From Bacteroidales bacterium (lineage in GTDB: Bacteria; Bacteroidota; Bacteroidia; Bacteroidales; FEN-979): a DNA stretch of 50,273 bases. Position numbers and translations under genes: made by a program. Of this stretch, positions 15,249 through 24,499 are shown in pieces; within the stretch, counting starts at the first letter, position 1, and every line of letters begins with the position of its first letter. The notes beneath the pieces were generated by a model, which saw only the letters and a list, made by a program, of their open reading frames with translations, had not been told where the DNA came from and ran no database searches. The DNA is taken from positions 1 through 50,273 of the forward strand of contig JADGPR010000016.1 in the NCBI GenBank assembly GCA_017882335.1. The letters are read 5' to 3'.

Positions 15249-15587
15249 ATGGAAGCTCAAAAAGTCGACATGTTTTTAATGATGAACAATAAGTTCTTTG
15301 AACCCCACCAGTTGCCTTACATTCATGAGCGCCTGCTGCTGCTCGACGAATCCAAGTACATGATGTTGCAAACCGCAGGATTCAGGGACCCAACCATTTC
15401 ACTCGTGGTTTCTTTGCTTGGCGGACACTTTGGCATTGACCGTTTCCTGATCGGGGATACCGGACTGGGTGTTGCGAAATTACTGACCTGTGGAGGACTT
15501 GGAATCTGGACAATTATTGATTGGTTTATGATCATGGGGCGGACAAGGGAAGTCAACTTTGAAAAATTGCAGCAGGTGATCATGTAA
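15249..15587 (+). CDS. TM2 domain membrane protein
   Basis: The 112-residue product has a polar N-terminus and a TM2 domain: VSLLGGHFGIDRFLIGDTG forms the first membrane segment and connecting loop, and GGLGIWTIIDWFMIMG forms the second. TM2 proteins are small inner-membrane proteins without a firm function in bacteria. The DUF2752 gene begins 2 bp after its stop, a pairing common in Bacteroidota. Confidence 0.88.
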   Translation: MEAQKVDMFLMMNNKFFEPHQLPYIHERLLLLDESKYMMLQTAGFRDPTISLVVSLLGGHFGIDRFLIGDTGLGVAKLLTCGGLGIWTIIDWFMIMGRTREVNFEKLQQVIM

Positions 15588-15589
15588 AA

Positions 15590-16000
15590 ATGCCCAAAAA
15601 GAATCTTTACCTCCTGATCCTGGGTTTTGCACTGGCAGGGTACTCCTGGGTTATCCTGAATCATTATTTGCTGAATACTAACAATCCTACACTGAATGTT
15701 TGTTTGTTCAGGCAGGCCACTGGAATTCCTTGTCCCTCCTGCGGCACAACACATGCCATTCTGTCCATCACGAAGGGTAATTTCCGGCAGGCCATGGAAG
15801 AAAACATCCTGGGGTTCCCGGTAGCCTTGATGTTGGTGATTTTCCCGGTCTGGATACTGATCGATCTTATTCGGAAGAAGGAAAGTTTTTATCAATTCTA
15901 TTTGGGGGCGGAATCCTTTCTAAGGAAAAAGTGGGTGGCATGGTCCGCGCTGGTCTTTCTACTTGTCAACTGGGGATGGAATATTTTTAAAAATGGTTGA
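15590..16000 (+). CDS. DUF2752 membrane protein
   Basis: The 136-residue product has three predicted membrane segments (about residues 5-22, 78-97 and 115-132). The DUF2752 signature CLFRQATGIPCPSCGTTHAI contains paired cysteines. The function is not known. It is translationally close to the TM2 gene (2 bp) and its 3' end faces the glycosyltransferase gene at 16008. Confidence 0.88.
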   Translation: MPKKNLYLLILGFALAGYSWVILNHYLLNTNNPTLNVCLFRQATGIPCPSCGTTHAILSITKGNFRQAMEENILGFPVALMLVIFPVWILIDLIRKKESFYQFYLGAESFLRKKWVAWSALVFLLVNWGWNIFKNG

Positions 16001-16007
16001 TCATCTT

Positions 16008-16760
16008 TCAGGCTTGATTTTTTTTGTAAATCTCGTATTTAGCCAATCCGAGCTTCTGAAAAGCATGACGGAAGGATGTTTGCATGACGCCCAGGCCGTA
16101 TTTAATACTTCTTTTCAGATTAATGGAAGAAGCTTCTTTAAAGTATTTTGTGGGACAAGTAATCTCAGCAATTTCGAAGCCCTGGTAGAGAATCTGTGAC
16201 AGCATCTGGTTATCGAACACAAAGTCATCTGAATTTGCCTGGTAGTTGATGCTTTCCAGCACTTTCCTGGAGAATGCCCGGTAACCCGTATGGTATTCAG
16301 AAAGTTTAGCGCCGATCATAAAATTCTGAAAGAGGGTAAGGAATCGGTTTGAGATGTATTTATAAACCGGCATCCCGCCTTTGAGAGCGCCTTTCCCGAG
16401 GATCCTCGAACCCAAAACGACATCATACACTTCGTTGGCAATAAGGTATGCCATGGAAGGAATGAGCTTTGGTGTATACTGGTAATCCGGGTGGACCATG
16501 ATCACAATGTCTGCACCCAGCTCAAGTGCAGCCTTGTAGCAGGATTTCTGGTTTCCCCCGTATCCCGTATTCTTCGGATGACTGATGATATGCCGGATCC
16601 CGAGTTCCTTTGCAACTCCAACGGTATTGTCCTGGCTGGCATCATCTACCAGTAAAACTTCATCAACAATATCAAAAGGGATTTCATGGTAAGTGTTTCC
16701 CAGCGTTTTTTCCGCATTGTAGGCAGGGAATATAACTATGATCTTCCTGTTTTTAAGCAT
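16008..16760 (-). CDS. Family 2 glycosyltransferase (dolichyl-phosphate-mannose-synthase-like)
   Basis: The 250-residue product has the GT2 start IIVIFPAYNAEKTL, then VDEVLLVDDASQDNT, GGNQKSCYKAAL, and the DxD-type HPDYQY. It has no large C-terminal membrane domain, so it resembles the catalytic unit of polyprenyl-phosphate glycosyltransferases. It probably supplies a lipid-linked or surface sugar. The upstream 90 bp separate it from the BatA-type gene, which is on the same strand. Confidence 0.88.
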   Translation of the reverse strand: MLKNRKIIVIFPAYNAEKTLGNTYHEIPFDIVDEVLLVDDASQDNTVGVAKELGIRHIISHPKNTGYGGNQKSCYKAALELGADIVIMVHPDYQYTPKLIPSMAYLIANEVYDVVLGSRILGKGALKGGMPVYKYISNRFLTLFQNFMIGAKLSEYHTGYRAFSRKVLESINYQANSDDFVFDNQMLSQILYQGFEIAEITCPTKYFKEASSINLKRSIKYGLGVMQTSFRHAFQKLGLAKYEIYKKNQA

Positions 16761-16850
16761 GTATAAAGCATCATATTTGAAGTCGTAAATATAGAATTTT
16801 TTAAGGGAACGGGAATCATCAAAGGTGAATCGCAGTTTTATCCTGTAAAA

Positions 16851-18920
16851 CTAGTCTTTCCATAACCTTATAAGCACGATTTCTGCAAACAGGAAGGCCA
16901 AGGTGCCAAGGATGAAGTATTTCCACAATGGGGTTCCCTGGTTTATGTCGCGGATCTGTTTTGCAAGTGAAACCTGTTTCCCTTTGAGTACTGCAAAGTA
17001 CTTCACATCCGACCTTTTCAGCATTGCATTTACTTCATCACCAGAATAACAATGCAGGTCTGATTCGCGTCGGTCATAGTTGAATGCAATTCCCTGGATC
17101 ACACGCAATCCTTCCATAATCGTGTAAAGCCCGGCTTCCCTGATCTGGTCATGCGGATATAAACGGGTCAAGGACCCGTTTGACTGTGTTTCAGGTATGC
17201 TTTCAAAATCGGAATCCAGCTTTTTGATCTTGTAAACTTCTTTGTTTCTCAGGGAATCATTTTCGATCACAATCCCGTTGTCGGCAGATAATGAGTAAAA
17301 TAAAGGGACTGATGGTACGCTGAGTATTGCTATCTTATAGAGGACTGGAACGAAAACAGAATTCTTAGGAAAATTACTTGCTTTATCATCCAAAGGTACC
17401 GCGAAAAGATATACCTGACCATTCCCTTTTTTCGTAACAGTGAGGAAGGGTTGTCCATTCTGAAGTTTCATCAGGTCTTCTGTGGAGGACTTTGATGCAC
17501 GGCTCAGGGTATAATGCCGCATAACCCGGGGAAGATCTGCATTTTCAGGAAGTGTAATCTTTCCGGATGCATCTCTTTCAAAAACATCCCGGAATATCAG
17601 GCTTTCGGTATTAAGGTCCGATACATTTACACGTGCAGTATCCATCCCTGTAAGTATGGGCGCTCCAAAAACCGTCAGCAAATTGTTGTAGTTTAAAAGA
17701 TCTGCCTTATCCGGTGGGAAAATGATAATGTTCCCGCCATTCATTACATACCGTGAAATTTCCTGTTTCAATCCCGATGAAATCTCTTTTACCCCATTCA
17801 GAATGATCAAAGGGTATCGCCCAAAGGAGGAAAAATCCAACTGTTTATCTCCCCCATTTCTGAATATAAACGTGGAATCCGATGCGAACAATGCATCCAG
17901 GTAGGGACTTGGTTTATCCCCGTTGATACAGAACACGGGGACCGCGGGGGCGATCGGGTAGGAAATAAAGAATTTATCATCCCAGGTGACAGGATAATCG
18001 GCGATGGAAAGAACTCCTGATTGTAACCCGGCAGCATTATTTGTATAGGGCAGAACGACGGTGGTTTCCGATCCGGGGTCCACGGCAAAACTGGCCATTG
18101 ACTTTTGTATGTTGTTGATCGATAGTTGAAGTGGTATTTTCTCAAGCCTTTCATCCGAAGAATTCCGGATCTTCACCCTGAGCTTAGCCGCCTGCAGAGG
18201 CTGGAGAATAGGATTGTCGAACCAGACGGTATCAATGTAAAGGTTATTTTGTTTGGCTGACACCACAGGAACGAAGAACCAGGATATGGCTGTATCGGAT
18301 TTCAGGTCGGTGAAACCGGATGTTGTGCGTTGAAAATCGGAGATGATATAAGCCACCGGGTTCATGCTCCTTGCATTTGAGAACATGTCTTCCTGTCGTT
18401 TCATGACCTCTGCCAATGACCTTACTGCCGGAGAGATCTTTACCTCTTCAACAAGTGTGCGGAATTCATCCCGGCTGACAAAACGCTGGTGTCTTCCTTC
18501 AAAATCGGCCGAAAGCAATTGAAAGAGGTCTGAAGGCTTGCATGCATCGGCAATCTCAAGGGCTTTGTTCCGGGCTTCATCAAGAAGTCTTCCCCCTGTT
18601 GACAGCGCTTCCATACTAAAGGAATTGTCGATGTAAATACTCACCACCTGCGAACCTTTGAGTTTTTTCTGTTGGATGGAAGATGGAAGATAGGGCTGTG
18701 CGAATACCATAACCAGGCAGGTGATAGCAAGAAGCCGGGCGAAGAGGATCAGCAAATGTTTCAACTGCGACCTTTTTTTGGTCTCCTGCTTGATCTCGGC
18801 AATAAACTTTACGTTTGTAAAATATACTTTTTTGTACTTTCTGAAATTGAAAAGATGAATGATGACGGGTATCGCAAGTGCGGTAAGGGCAATTAAAAAC
18901 AGAGGCTGAGCGAAAACCAT
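16851..18920 (-). CDS. BatA-domain protein with von Willebrand A domain
   Basis: The 689-residue product begins with the aerotolerance N-terminal (BatA) domain: FLIALTALAIPVIIHLFNFRKYKKVYFTNVKFI. A second membrane segment (LLILFARLLAITCLVMVFAQP) follows, then a vWA domain with the MIDAS-like DNSFSM near residue 103. A long periplasmic part follows, and a last membrane helix lies at the C-terminus (YFILGTLAFLFAEIVLIRLW). Such proteins usually work with a MoxR ATPase and a DUF58 protein; here the DUF58 gene is about 12 kb away and no MoxR gene is in the window. It starts 15 bp after gdhA and may share its transcript. Confidence 0.85.
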   Translation of the reverse strand: MVFAQPLFLIALTALAIPVIIHLFNFRKYKKVYFTNVKFIAEIKQETKKRSQLKHLLILFARLLAITCLVMVFAQPYLPSSIQQKKLKGSQVVSIYIDNSFSMEALSTGGRLLDEARNKALEIADACKPSDLFQLLSADFEGRHQRFVSRDEFRTLVEEVKISPAVRSLAEVMKRQEDMFSNARSMNPVAYIISDFQRTTSGFTDLKSDTAISWFFVPVVSAKQNNLYIDTVWFDNPILQPLQAAKLRVKIRNSSDERLEKIPLQLSINNIQKSMASFAVDPGSETTVVLPYTNNAAGLQSGVLSIADYPVTWDDKFFISYPIAPAVPVFCINGDKPSPYLDALFASDSTFIFRNGGDKQLDFSSFGRYPLIILNGVKEISSGLKQEISRYVMNGGNIIIFPPDKADLLNYNNLLTVFGAPILTGMDTARVNVSDLNTESLIFRDVFERDASGKITLPENADLPRVMRHYTLSRASKSSTEDLMKLQNGQPFLTVTKKGNGQVYLFAVPLDDKASNFPKNSVFVPVLYKIAILSVPSVPLFYSLSADNGIVIENDSLRNKEVYKIKKLDSDFESIPETQSNGSLTRLYPHDQIREAGLYTIMEGLRVIQGIAFNYDRRESDLHCYSGDEVNAMLKRSDVKYFAVLKGKQVSLAKQIRDINQGTPLWKYFILGTLAFLFAEIVLIRLWKD

Positions 18921-18935
18921 GAATGTTGTAGATTT

Positions 18936-20273
18936 TTAAATCACACCCTGGTCGAGCATAGCATTTGCTACTTTCAGAAATCCTGCCACGTTGGCTCCTT
19001 TCACGTAGTTCACGTAGCCATCCTTGCCTTTTCCATATTTCACGCATGATTCGTGGATGCTGCTCATGATCTCATGGAGGCGCTTGTCAACTTCTTTCAT
19101 CGGCCAGCTGAGTTTCATGGCATTCTGCGACATTTCCAGTCCGGAGGTAGCAACACCGCCTGCATTCACGGCTTTACCGGGAGCAAATAGGATCTTGTGT
19201 TCGAGGAAGGTTTCGACGGCTTCCGGCGTACAGGGCATGTTTGCACCTTCAGCAACGCAGATAACGCCATTCTTAATAAGGTGTTCAGCGTCTTCTTTGT
19301 TGAGTTCATTCTGTGTTGCGCAAGGCATAGCCACATCGCATTTCACTTCCCATGGATGTTTCCCCTGGTGGAATTTGGCATTCGGGAACTCATAGGAATA
19401 CGGTTTTACGATATCCTGGTTGGATGCTCTCAGTTCGAGGAGATACTCGATCTTATCGCCGGAAATGCCATCCGGATCATAGATATAACCATCGGGACCG
19501 CTGATGGTAACAACTTTGGCACCCAGTTCGGTAGCTTTGATCGCAGCACCCCAAGCCACATTGCCGAATCCAGAAAGGGCAACGGTCCTGCCTTCAAACG
19601 ACATTCCGTTTGCCTTGAGCATTTCATGTGCAAAATAAACGGCTCCGAAGCCGGTAGCTTCCGGGCGGATGAGGCTGCCTCCCCAGTTCAGACCTTTACC
19701 GGTAAGAACGCCGGAATTTTCACGGGCCAGCTTTTTATACATACCATAGAGAAAGCCGATCTCACGTCCGCCAACGCCAATGTCACCGGCAGGAACATCG
19801 TTCTCAGGGCCGATCACTTTCCAGAGTTCAAGCATGAAAGCCTGGCAGAAACGCATGATTTCTGCATTGGATTTTCCTTTCGGGTCGAAATCGGAACCAC
19901 CCTTTGCACCGCCCATTGGAAGCGTGGTTAGGCTGTTCTTGAAGATCTGCTCAAAACCAAGGAATTTCAGGATGCTGAGGTTGACACTCGGGTGAAAACG
20001 TAAGCCGCCTTTGTAAGGACCGATTGCATTGTTGAACTGAACACGGTAAGCCCTGTTCACCTGCACCTTGCCATCATCATCCACCCAACTGATCTTGAAA
20101 GTATAAATACGATCCGGATCAATTAGGCGCTCGATGATATTAGCGGATTCAAAATGAGGATTTTCGTTATAAACTTCTTCAATGGATTCAAGTACTTCCC
20201 TCACTGCCTGAAGGTACTCCACTTCACCCGGATTCTTCTTTTCCAGGTCGTTCATGATTTTCTCTAGGTTCAT
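18936..20273 (-). CDS. gdhA: Glutamate dehydrogenase (NADP-type)
   Basis: It interconverts 2-oxoglutarate plus ammonia and glutamate; the 445-residue length fits the hexameric biosynthetic class. Key blocks are YKGGLRFHPSVNLS, the catalytic-lysine region PMGGAKGGSDFDPKGKSN, PAGDIGVGGREIGFLYGMYK, and the Rossmann motif ALSGFGNVAWGAA. The cofactor preference is inferred from family resemblance. A strong promoter stands about 70 bp upstream. The BatA-type gene follows. Confidence 0.96.
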   Translation of the reverse strand: MNLEKIMNDLEKKNPGEVEYLQAVREVLESIEEVYNENPHFESANIIERLIDPDRIYTFKISWVDDDGKVQVNRAYRVQFNNAIGPYKGGLRFHPSVNLSILKFLGFEQIFKNSLTTLPMGGAKGGSDFDPKGKSNAEIMRFCQAFMLELWKVIGPENDVPAGDIGVGGREIGFLYGMYKKLARENSGVLTGKGLNWGGSLIRPEATGFGAVYFAHEMLKANGMSFEGRTVALSGFGNVAWGAAIKATELGAKVVTISGPDGYIYDPDGISGDKIEYLLELRASNQDIVKPYSYEFPNAKFHQGKHPWEVKCDVAMPCATQNELNKEDAEHLIKNGVICVAEGANMPCTPEAVETFLEHKILFAPGKAVNAGGVATSGLEMSQNAMKLSWPMKEVDKRLHEIMSSIHESCVKYGKGKDGYVNYVKGANVAGFLKVANAMLDQGVI

Positions 20274-20345
20274 TGGTGGTAAAATTTTAAGATTGTTAAA
20301 ACGAGTTTATGGTGATTTTCTTTATTCAAACCACGAAAAGTGCTA

Positions 20346-20376
20346 CAAAATTAAGCTATTAAAAGGATTTAACCAA
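20346..20376 (-). promoter_or_regulatory. Bacteroidota-type promoter of gdhA
   Basis: The minus strand reads TTG, a 20 bp spacer and TAATTTTG (plus-strand 20346-20353). Transcription would start near 20339, giving a leader of about 65 nt. Confidence 0.75.
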
Positions 20377-20454
20377 TGAATTCAGGTGATTTATTTACCT
20401 GGATAATCTGCTTGATTCTCCATTAGAAGTCAATACATTCAACCCTTTGCAAAA

Positions 20455-21102
20455 TTACCGGATGCTCCGGATCAGGCTGTCGTTTCTGAATAGTTTTATG
20501 GAAGTAACCTTGCCTGTAAGGTCGTATTCTATATCTTCACCATCTTTGAGGTTATCTTTATAATGAACCTCGTGGCTGACTCTCCCATCAGGATAAAATG
20601 AACATTGTTTTCCCGTTCCGTGGGTGAACTGCCCCTCCCCTATGATATCACCGCTAAAATCAAAATAAAGCCACTTTCCGGTAAAAAAATCTTTCAGGTA
20701 CTGTCCTTGTATCTTGATACGATTATCGGGATGGTATTCGCGGTAAGGCCCGTTGAGGCCTCCGTTCATATAGGTAGTTTCCGATAATATTCCGCCATCT
20801 TCGTACCAAACCGTTGAGAGTCCATCGAGGTTGCCCTTGTCAAAATTCTGTTGTTCTTTCTTTTTATTATACCTGTAATACCGGATCAGCGGACCTTGCA
20901 GAAGGTTGTCCTTGTAAAAACATTCCAGCTGGAGATCCCCGGTGGGATAATAAAAAACCGCCTTCCCATAATATTTCCCTCCCCGAATAAGCACAACGGA
21001 TTTCAGCTTCCCGTTTGGCCAGTACTCATTTTTTGCATCTCTGCAGGAAAACAGCATGAAAACAAGTGGAAATATAAACAGGAAAAGCCTGGATTTATTC
21101 AT
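20455..21102 (-). CDS. YwqK/MORN-type repeat lipoprotein
   Basis: The 215-residue product has a lipoprotein signal (LFIFPLVFMLFSC, Cys about residue 20). It contains about six imperfect repeats of the YwqK/MORN type: YYPTGDLQLECFYKDNLLQG, WYEDGGILSETTYMNGGLNG, and similar. Such proteins are usually annotated as toxin-antitoxin YwqK family, but in Bacteroidota most are surface lipoproteins of unknown role. No toxin gene is adjacent. Confidence 0.82.
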   Translation of the reverse strand: MNKSRLFLFIFPLVFMLFSCRDAKNEYWPNGKLKSVVLIRGGKYYGKAVFYYPTGDLQLECFYKDNLLQGPLIRYYRYNKKKEQQNFDKGNLDGLSTVWYEDGGILSETTYMNGGLNGPYREYHPDNRIKIQGQYLKDFFTGKWLYFDFSGDIIGEGQFTHGTGKQCSFYPDGRVSHEVHYKDNLKDGEDIEYDLTGKVTSIKLFRNDSLIRSIR

Positions 21103-21174
21103 CTGGCAAAAACTTATTGAAACAAATGAATCGTTCCTTCGATCCCGATGATCAGCATCAGGATCGTAGTCATC

Positions 21175-22059
21175 TTATTTCACATCTTTCATTTTGGCAA
21201 CATACCTTTTTGCTTCTGCAAGAAAGCGGTGTAAAAGTTTTCCTGAGAAAGCATTGGAGGTGTCCATCCTTTCCGGATGCCACTGAACACCGACCATAAA
21301 AGATTTGTCCTTCGCATCGTTCCATTCAATTCCTTCGATGATGCTATCGGATGATTGGGCATTCTTTTTCAGTCCATTCCCCAGCCTTTGTACAGCCTGG
21401 TGGTGATTAGAAGTAACAAACCCGGTATCAAAACCAATGATGCTGCGCAGCAGCGATTTTGAATCCAGCCTGACGGTATGATAGCAGTGGAGATAATCAT
21501 CAGACTGGTGTACCACCTCAACCAGTCCTTCTTTCTTAGAACCAAGATCCATCGCGACGGTTTCATCAGTTGTGGCGGACTCTCTATCTGTTATGGGCTT
21601 TTTTACCGGATATTCTGATTTTATAAAGGAAGGGATATCGGTGATCAGTGCCCCCCCCATAACGATGTTAAGCATTTGTTCACCGCGACAGATTCCGAGA
21701 ATGGGCATTTTCAGCTTCAGGGCTTCATCGATCATGGCTTTCTCTAACATATCCCGGTTCCGGTCAATATCCCTGCAATCTTCCTTATTACCGACAAAAT
21801 TATATAAGGCCGGATCGATATCGCCACCACCGGTCAATACAAGTCCCGCACAACTGTGCAATTCCTGAATGGCTTCCAGGGGCTTTAGGTTGTTGAGGTC
21901 GATCAGGATAATGGAAGAATCCCCTTTTTTGATCCAGTTTATATAATTGGGAGATGCCTTTGTAAGTGCGATCTTTATTGGTTTTTCTTTGACCGGGGTA
22001 AAACTGAAAAAGAAGGGGATCAGAAAATAGAAAAGAATGCCGTACGGAGGTTTCTTCAT
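21175..22059 (-). CDS. Exported class I glutamine amidotransferase-like peptidase (C26 family)
   Basis: The 294-residue product belongs to the gamma-glutamyl-GABA hydrolase family. The nucleophile elbow is GICRGEQMLN, the oxyanion region LVLTGGGDIDPALY, and the catalytic His/Glu pair VQWHPERMD. Relatives cleave gamma-glutamyl bonds in the cytoplasm. Here an N-terminal hydrophobic segment (MKKPPYGILFYFLIPFFFSF) suggests export or membrane anchoring. The frame opens at 22083, but that codon falls inside a -7 box (TATTTTTG, plus 22081-22088), so 22059 is chosen. The substrate is unknown. Confidence 0.82.
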   Translation of the reverse strand: MKKPPYGILFYFLIPFFFSFTPVKEKPIKIALTKASPNYINWIKKGDSSIILIDLNNLKPLEAIQELHSCAGLVLTGGGDIDPALYNFVGNKEDCRDIDRNRDMLEKAMIDEALKLKMPILGICRGEQMLNIVMGGALITDIPSFIKSEYPVKKPITDRESATTDETVAMDLGSKKEGLVEVVHQSDDYLHCYHTVRLDSKSLLRSIIGFDTGFVTSNHHQAVQRLGNGLKKNAQSSDSIIEGIEWNDAKDKSFMVGVQWHPERMDTSNAFSGKLLHRFLAEAKRYVAKMKDVK

Positions 22060-22080
22060 AAACAGAGATTTTATACTTTG

Positions 22081-22088
22081 CAAAAATA
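22081..22088 (-). promoter_or_regulatory. -7 promoter box of the C26 peptidase gene
   Basis: The minus strand reads TATTTTTG, matching TAnnTTTG, 21 bp before the ATG at 22059. No TTG was found at the -33 position. Confidence 0.4.
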
Positions 22089-22109
22089 AGGTGTTCCGGA
22101 TAATTTTTC

Positions 22110-22817
22110 CTATCGCAGCGAAAAATAATACGCATGGGTAAAAGCGATGTATTCCATTGTAAACGTATTATCCTCATTCCGTATGACAAGTTCTTCCGGA
22201 TAAGGTACAGAGCAAGGTTGAAAACCGAACCCGCTCATGATCCGGTTAACGGCTTTTCCGAATTTCGGCCTCACTTTCATTTGTTTTTGGATGGATAATC
22301 CTGCTGTTTCTGCCAGGGCGGTGAATTTCCTGTCCTCTTCTGCCGGAAGGATCACCAGAAAGCTACCATCATCCTTCAGCAGATGAACAACACCGGTTAT
22401 AAGATCCCTCTGACTCAGTTCTGTAGTATGCCGTGCGCGGTTTTTCTTTGCATCCGGTGATAGAAGTGAATCGATGAAAAACGGAGGATTGGTAATGACC
22501 ATATCGTACTTCTGGACAGAGGTAGAAATAATATCCTGCAGGGAGACAGCGCGCGGGTGGAGATTTTTATTCCATGGACTTTGCAGAAAGTTAGATTCAG
22601 CCTGTTTTACCGATTCTTCATCAATGTCGATGGCATCGATCCGGGCATCTGACTTTTGAGCGAGCATCAGCGAGATCACCCCACAGCCAGTGCCGATCTC
22701 CAGGATTGACTTTGCGGGGCCGGGATCAGCCCAAGCCCCGAGCAGGATGGCATCGGTACCGATCCGCATCGTGCTACGATCATCTTCAACGGTGAATTGT
22801 TTAAAACGGAAGGTCAT
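22110..22817 (-). CDS. tRNA1(Val) (adenine-N6)-methyltransferase-like protein
   Basis: The 235-residue product is a class I SAM-dependent methyltransferase. FKQFTVEDDRSTMRIGTDAILLGAW begins the family; motif I reads ILEIGTGCGVISLMLAQ; the N6-adenine motif is TNPPFF. This matches the YfiC/TrmN6 family that modifies A37 of tRNA-Val. It lies 6 bp after rimM, so it is probably co-transcribed with rpsP and rimM, in keeping with a translation role. Confidence 0.88.
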   Translation of the reverse strand: MTFRFKQFTVEDDRSTMRIGTDAILLGAWADPGPAKSILEIGTGCGVISLMLAQKSDARIDAIDIDEESVKQAESNFLQSPWNKNLHPRAVSLQDIISTSVQKYDMVITNPPFFIDSLLSPDAKKNRARHTTELSQRDLITGVVHLLKDDGSFLVILPAEEDRKFTALAETAGLSIQKQMKVRPKFGKAVNRIMSGFGFQPCSVPYPEELVIRNEDNTFTMEYIAFTHAYYFSLR

Positions 22818-22823
22818 GGCCGG

Positions 22824-23348
22824 TCATAGATATATATCAATGAGCCCTTCCGGTGCACGGATATGAAGTTCCTTCTTTTTCCTGTCGACTTTCACGATGA
22901 CCTCATCCACGAGGGGGACGAGGATCTCTTTATCCTCAAATGCGATCTGGAGCAGGGATTGCCGGGGAAGATCCATGACTTTTACCAGGGTTCCGATATT
23001 GCCATGCACTGCATCGATTACAGAAAACCCTTTTACTTCATGGAAGTAGAATTTTTTTCCTCTCAGCGGAGGAAGGGAAGTAAGCGGAAGATACATTTCG
23101 CGGCCGGTATAAGCGGCAGCATCTTCAGCGGTATTCACATCTTCAAAATGGAAAAGCGCCTTTCGGCCGGCCTGTATCTCGACTGATCCAATTAAAAAAG
23201 GAACCCATTCACCATCGAGGTCGAGGTAAACGGATTCCAGTTCTCTATAGTGCGAGGGTTCGTCTACATCCAGGAATGCAACCACCTGACCTTTACTACC
23301 AAATGGCTTTGCTATCTTACCAAGGTAATAAAAATCATCTTTGTTCAT
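22824..23348 (-). CDS. rimM: 16S rRNA processing protein RimM
   Basis: The 174-residue cytoplasmic factor assists maturation of the 30S head and binds S19. The N-terminal RimM domain (YYLGKIAKPFGSKGQVVAFLDVDEPS) and the PRC-barrel-like second half (YFHEVKGFSVIDAVHGNIG, DLPRQSLLQI, LVPLVDEVIVKVDRKKKELHI) are both present. It lies 20 bp after rpsP, the standard pairing of these genes. Confidence 0.95.
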   Translation of the reverse strand: MNKDDFYYLGKIAKPFGSKGQVVAFLDVDEPSHYRELESVYLDLDGEWVPFLIGSVEIQAGRKALFHFEDVNTAEDAAAYTGREMYLPLTSLPPLRGKKFYFHEVKGFSVIDAVHGNIGTLVKVMDLPRQSLLQIAFEDKEILVPLVDEVIVKVDRKKKELHIRAPEGLIDIYL

Positions 23349-23368
23349 GGGAACAAGAAAAGTTCCGG

Positions 23369-24301
23369 TTATTCCTGCTTAGGCTCTTCTGCCGGGGTTT
23401 CCGGTTCCAGAGGTAAAGCTTCGGGTTCAGCAGCAACTTCTTCCTTTTCTTCAGCTACGACTTCTTCCTTTACTTCGGCTACAACTTCTTCCTTTGCTTC
23501 AGCTACAACTTTTTCCTTTGCTTCAGCTACAACTTCTTCCTTTGCTTCAGCTACAACTTTTTCCTTTGGTCCAGCCACAACTTTTTCCTTTGGTTCAGCC
23601 ACAACTTTTTCCTTTGCTTCAGCTACAACTTTTTCCTTTGCTTCAGCTACAACTTTTTCCTTTGGTTCAGCCACAACTTTTTCCTTTGCTTCAGGTACAA
23701 CTTTTTCCTTTGGTTCAGCCATTACTTCTTCTGTTGCGTGGGCATCAGCTTTCATCTTTGCAGCAGCTTCTGCTTCGACTTCTGCCTTTGCATGGATTTC
23801 TGCAATAGCTTCTTTCCTTGCTTCGGCTTCAGCAAATGCAACTTTAGCAAGTTTTTTGGCAACGGCAGCAGCCTTCGCTTCATTCAGTGTCACCTCGTGT
23901 GCAGCCTGTTCTTTCTTGCTTTCCTTCGCATTCATTTCATTTTCTCTGATCTTGCTGACGATTTTTGCCTGCTTCTCGCTTGCCCATGCCTGGAACTTTT
24001 CTTCGGCTTGTTCGGGAGTCATTGCGCCCTTTTTCACACCTTCTAACAGATGGAATTTATAGAGCACACCTTTATAAGACAAGATCGCTTTGACGGTATC
24101 GGTGGGCTGGGCGCCTTTTTGCATCCAGTTGATGGCTTTGTCAAAGTTCAAATCAATTTCAGCGGGTTTGGTAAGTGGGTTGTAGGTGCCAATTCTTTCG
24201 ATGAATCTTCCTTCCCGTGGTGCACGACCATCCGCAATGACAATGTGGTAAAAAGGTTGTCCTTTTTTTCCTTTTCTCTGCAATCTGATTTTCGCTGGCA
24301 T
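23369..24301 (-). CDS. rpsP: Ribosomal protein S16 with a long octapeptide-repeat tail
   Basis: Residues 1-90 are a normal S16 ([20 protein letters not shown], then RIGTYNPL). The usual Bacteroidota extension, rich in Ala, Glu and Lys, covers about 91-189. Residues 190-293 then hold about thirteen tandem octapeptides of consensus KEKVVAEA, with E for K at position 3 toward the end. The protein ends in an acidic, proline-rich tail. At 310 residues it is far longer than the usual 80-180. The repeat is maintained at DNA level in 24 bp units (23423-23734). It heads the rpsP-rimM-trmN6 group. Confidence 0.94.
   Translation of the reverse strand: MPAKIRLQRKGKKGQPFYHIVIADGRAPREGRFIERIGTYNPLTKPAEIDLNFDKAINWMQKGAQPTDTVKAILSYKGVLYKFHLLEGVKKGAMTPEQAEEKFQAWASEKQAKIVSKIRENEMNAKESKKEQAAHEVTLNEAKAAAVAKKLAKVAFAEAEARKEAIAEIHAKAEVEAEAAAKMKADAHATEEVMAEPKEKVVPEAKEKVVAEPKEKVVAEAKEKVVAEAKEKVVAEPKEKVVAGPKEKVVAEAKEEVVAEAKEKVVAEAKEEVVAEVKEEVVAEEKEEVAAEPEALPLEPETPAEEPKQE
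23423..23734. repeat. 24 bp tandem repeat within rpsP
   Basis: About thirteen 24 bp units encode the octapeptide KEKVVAEA and close variants. Neighbouring units differ mainly at A/P and K/E positions, indicating recent expansion with limited divergence. Confidence 0.93.
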
Positions 24302-24348
24302 TTTTAAATGTTAATTAATGATGATTAATCTGTTTAAATTTAGGGGTG

Positions 24349-24379
24349 CAAATGTCGGGATTATTTTTGAATCGACAAA
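24349..24379 (-). promoter_or_regulatory. Bacteroidota-type promoter of rpsP
   Basis: The minus strand reads TTTG, a 19 bp spacer and GACATTTG (plus-strand 24349-24356), one mismatch from TAnnTTTG. The ATG is about 48 bp downstream. Confidence 0.6.
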
Positions 24380-24499
24380 GGAAAGAATTGATAATCGATA
24401 ATTTCGTGATGCATGACGCAAAAGAAGATTTAACCTCCTTGCCTGGCAGGACGACTGCACTCTGAATTCCTGCATTCTAAATTCTGCATTCCTGCATTC

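Noticed and set aside
20455-21102. A toxin-antitoxin system, because of the YwqK-type annotation
   Set aside because: The protein has a lipoprotein signal and no adjacent toxin gene. MORN-like lipoproteins are common in Bacteroidota.
23250-24062. A long open frame on the plus strand, rich in Ser, Ala, Thr and Phe
   Set aside because: It is the complement of the rpsP repeat tail; the 24 bp units have no stop codon in that frame. rpsP is certain on the minus strand.
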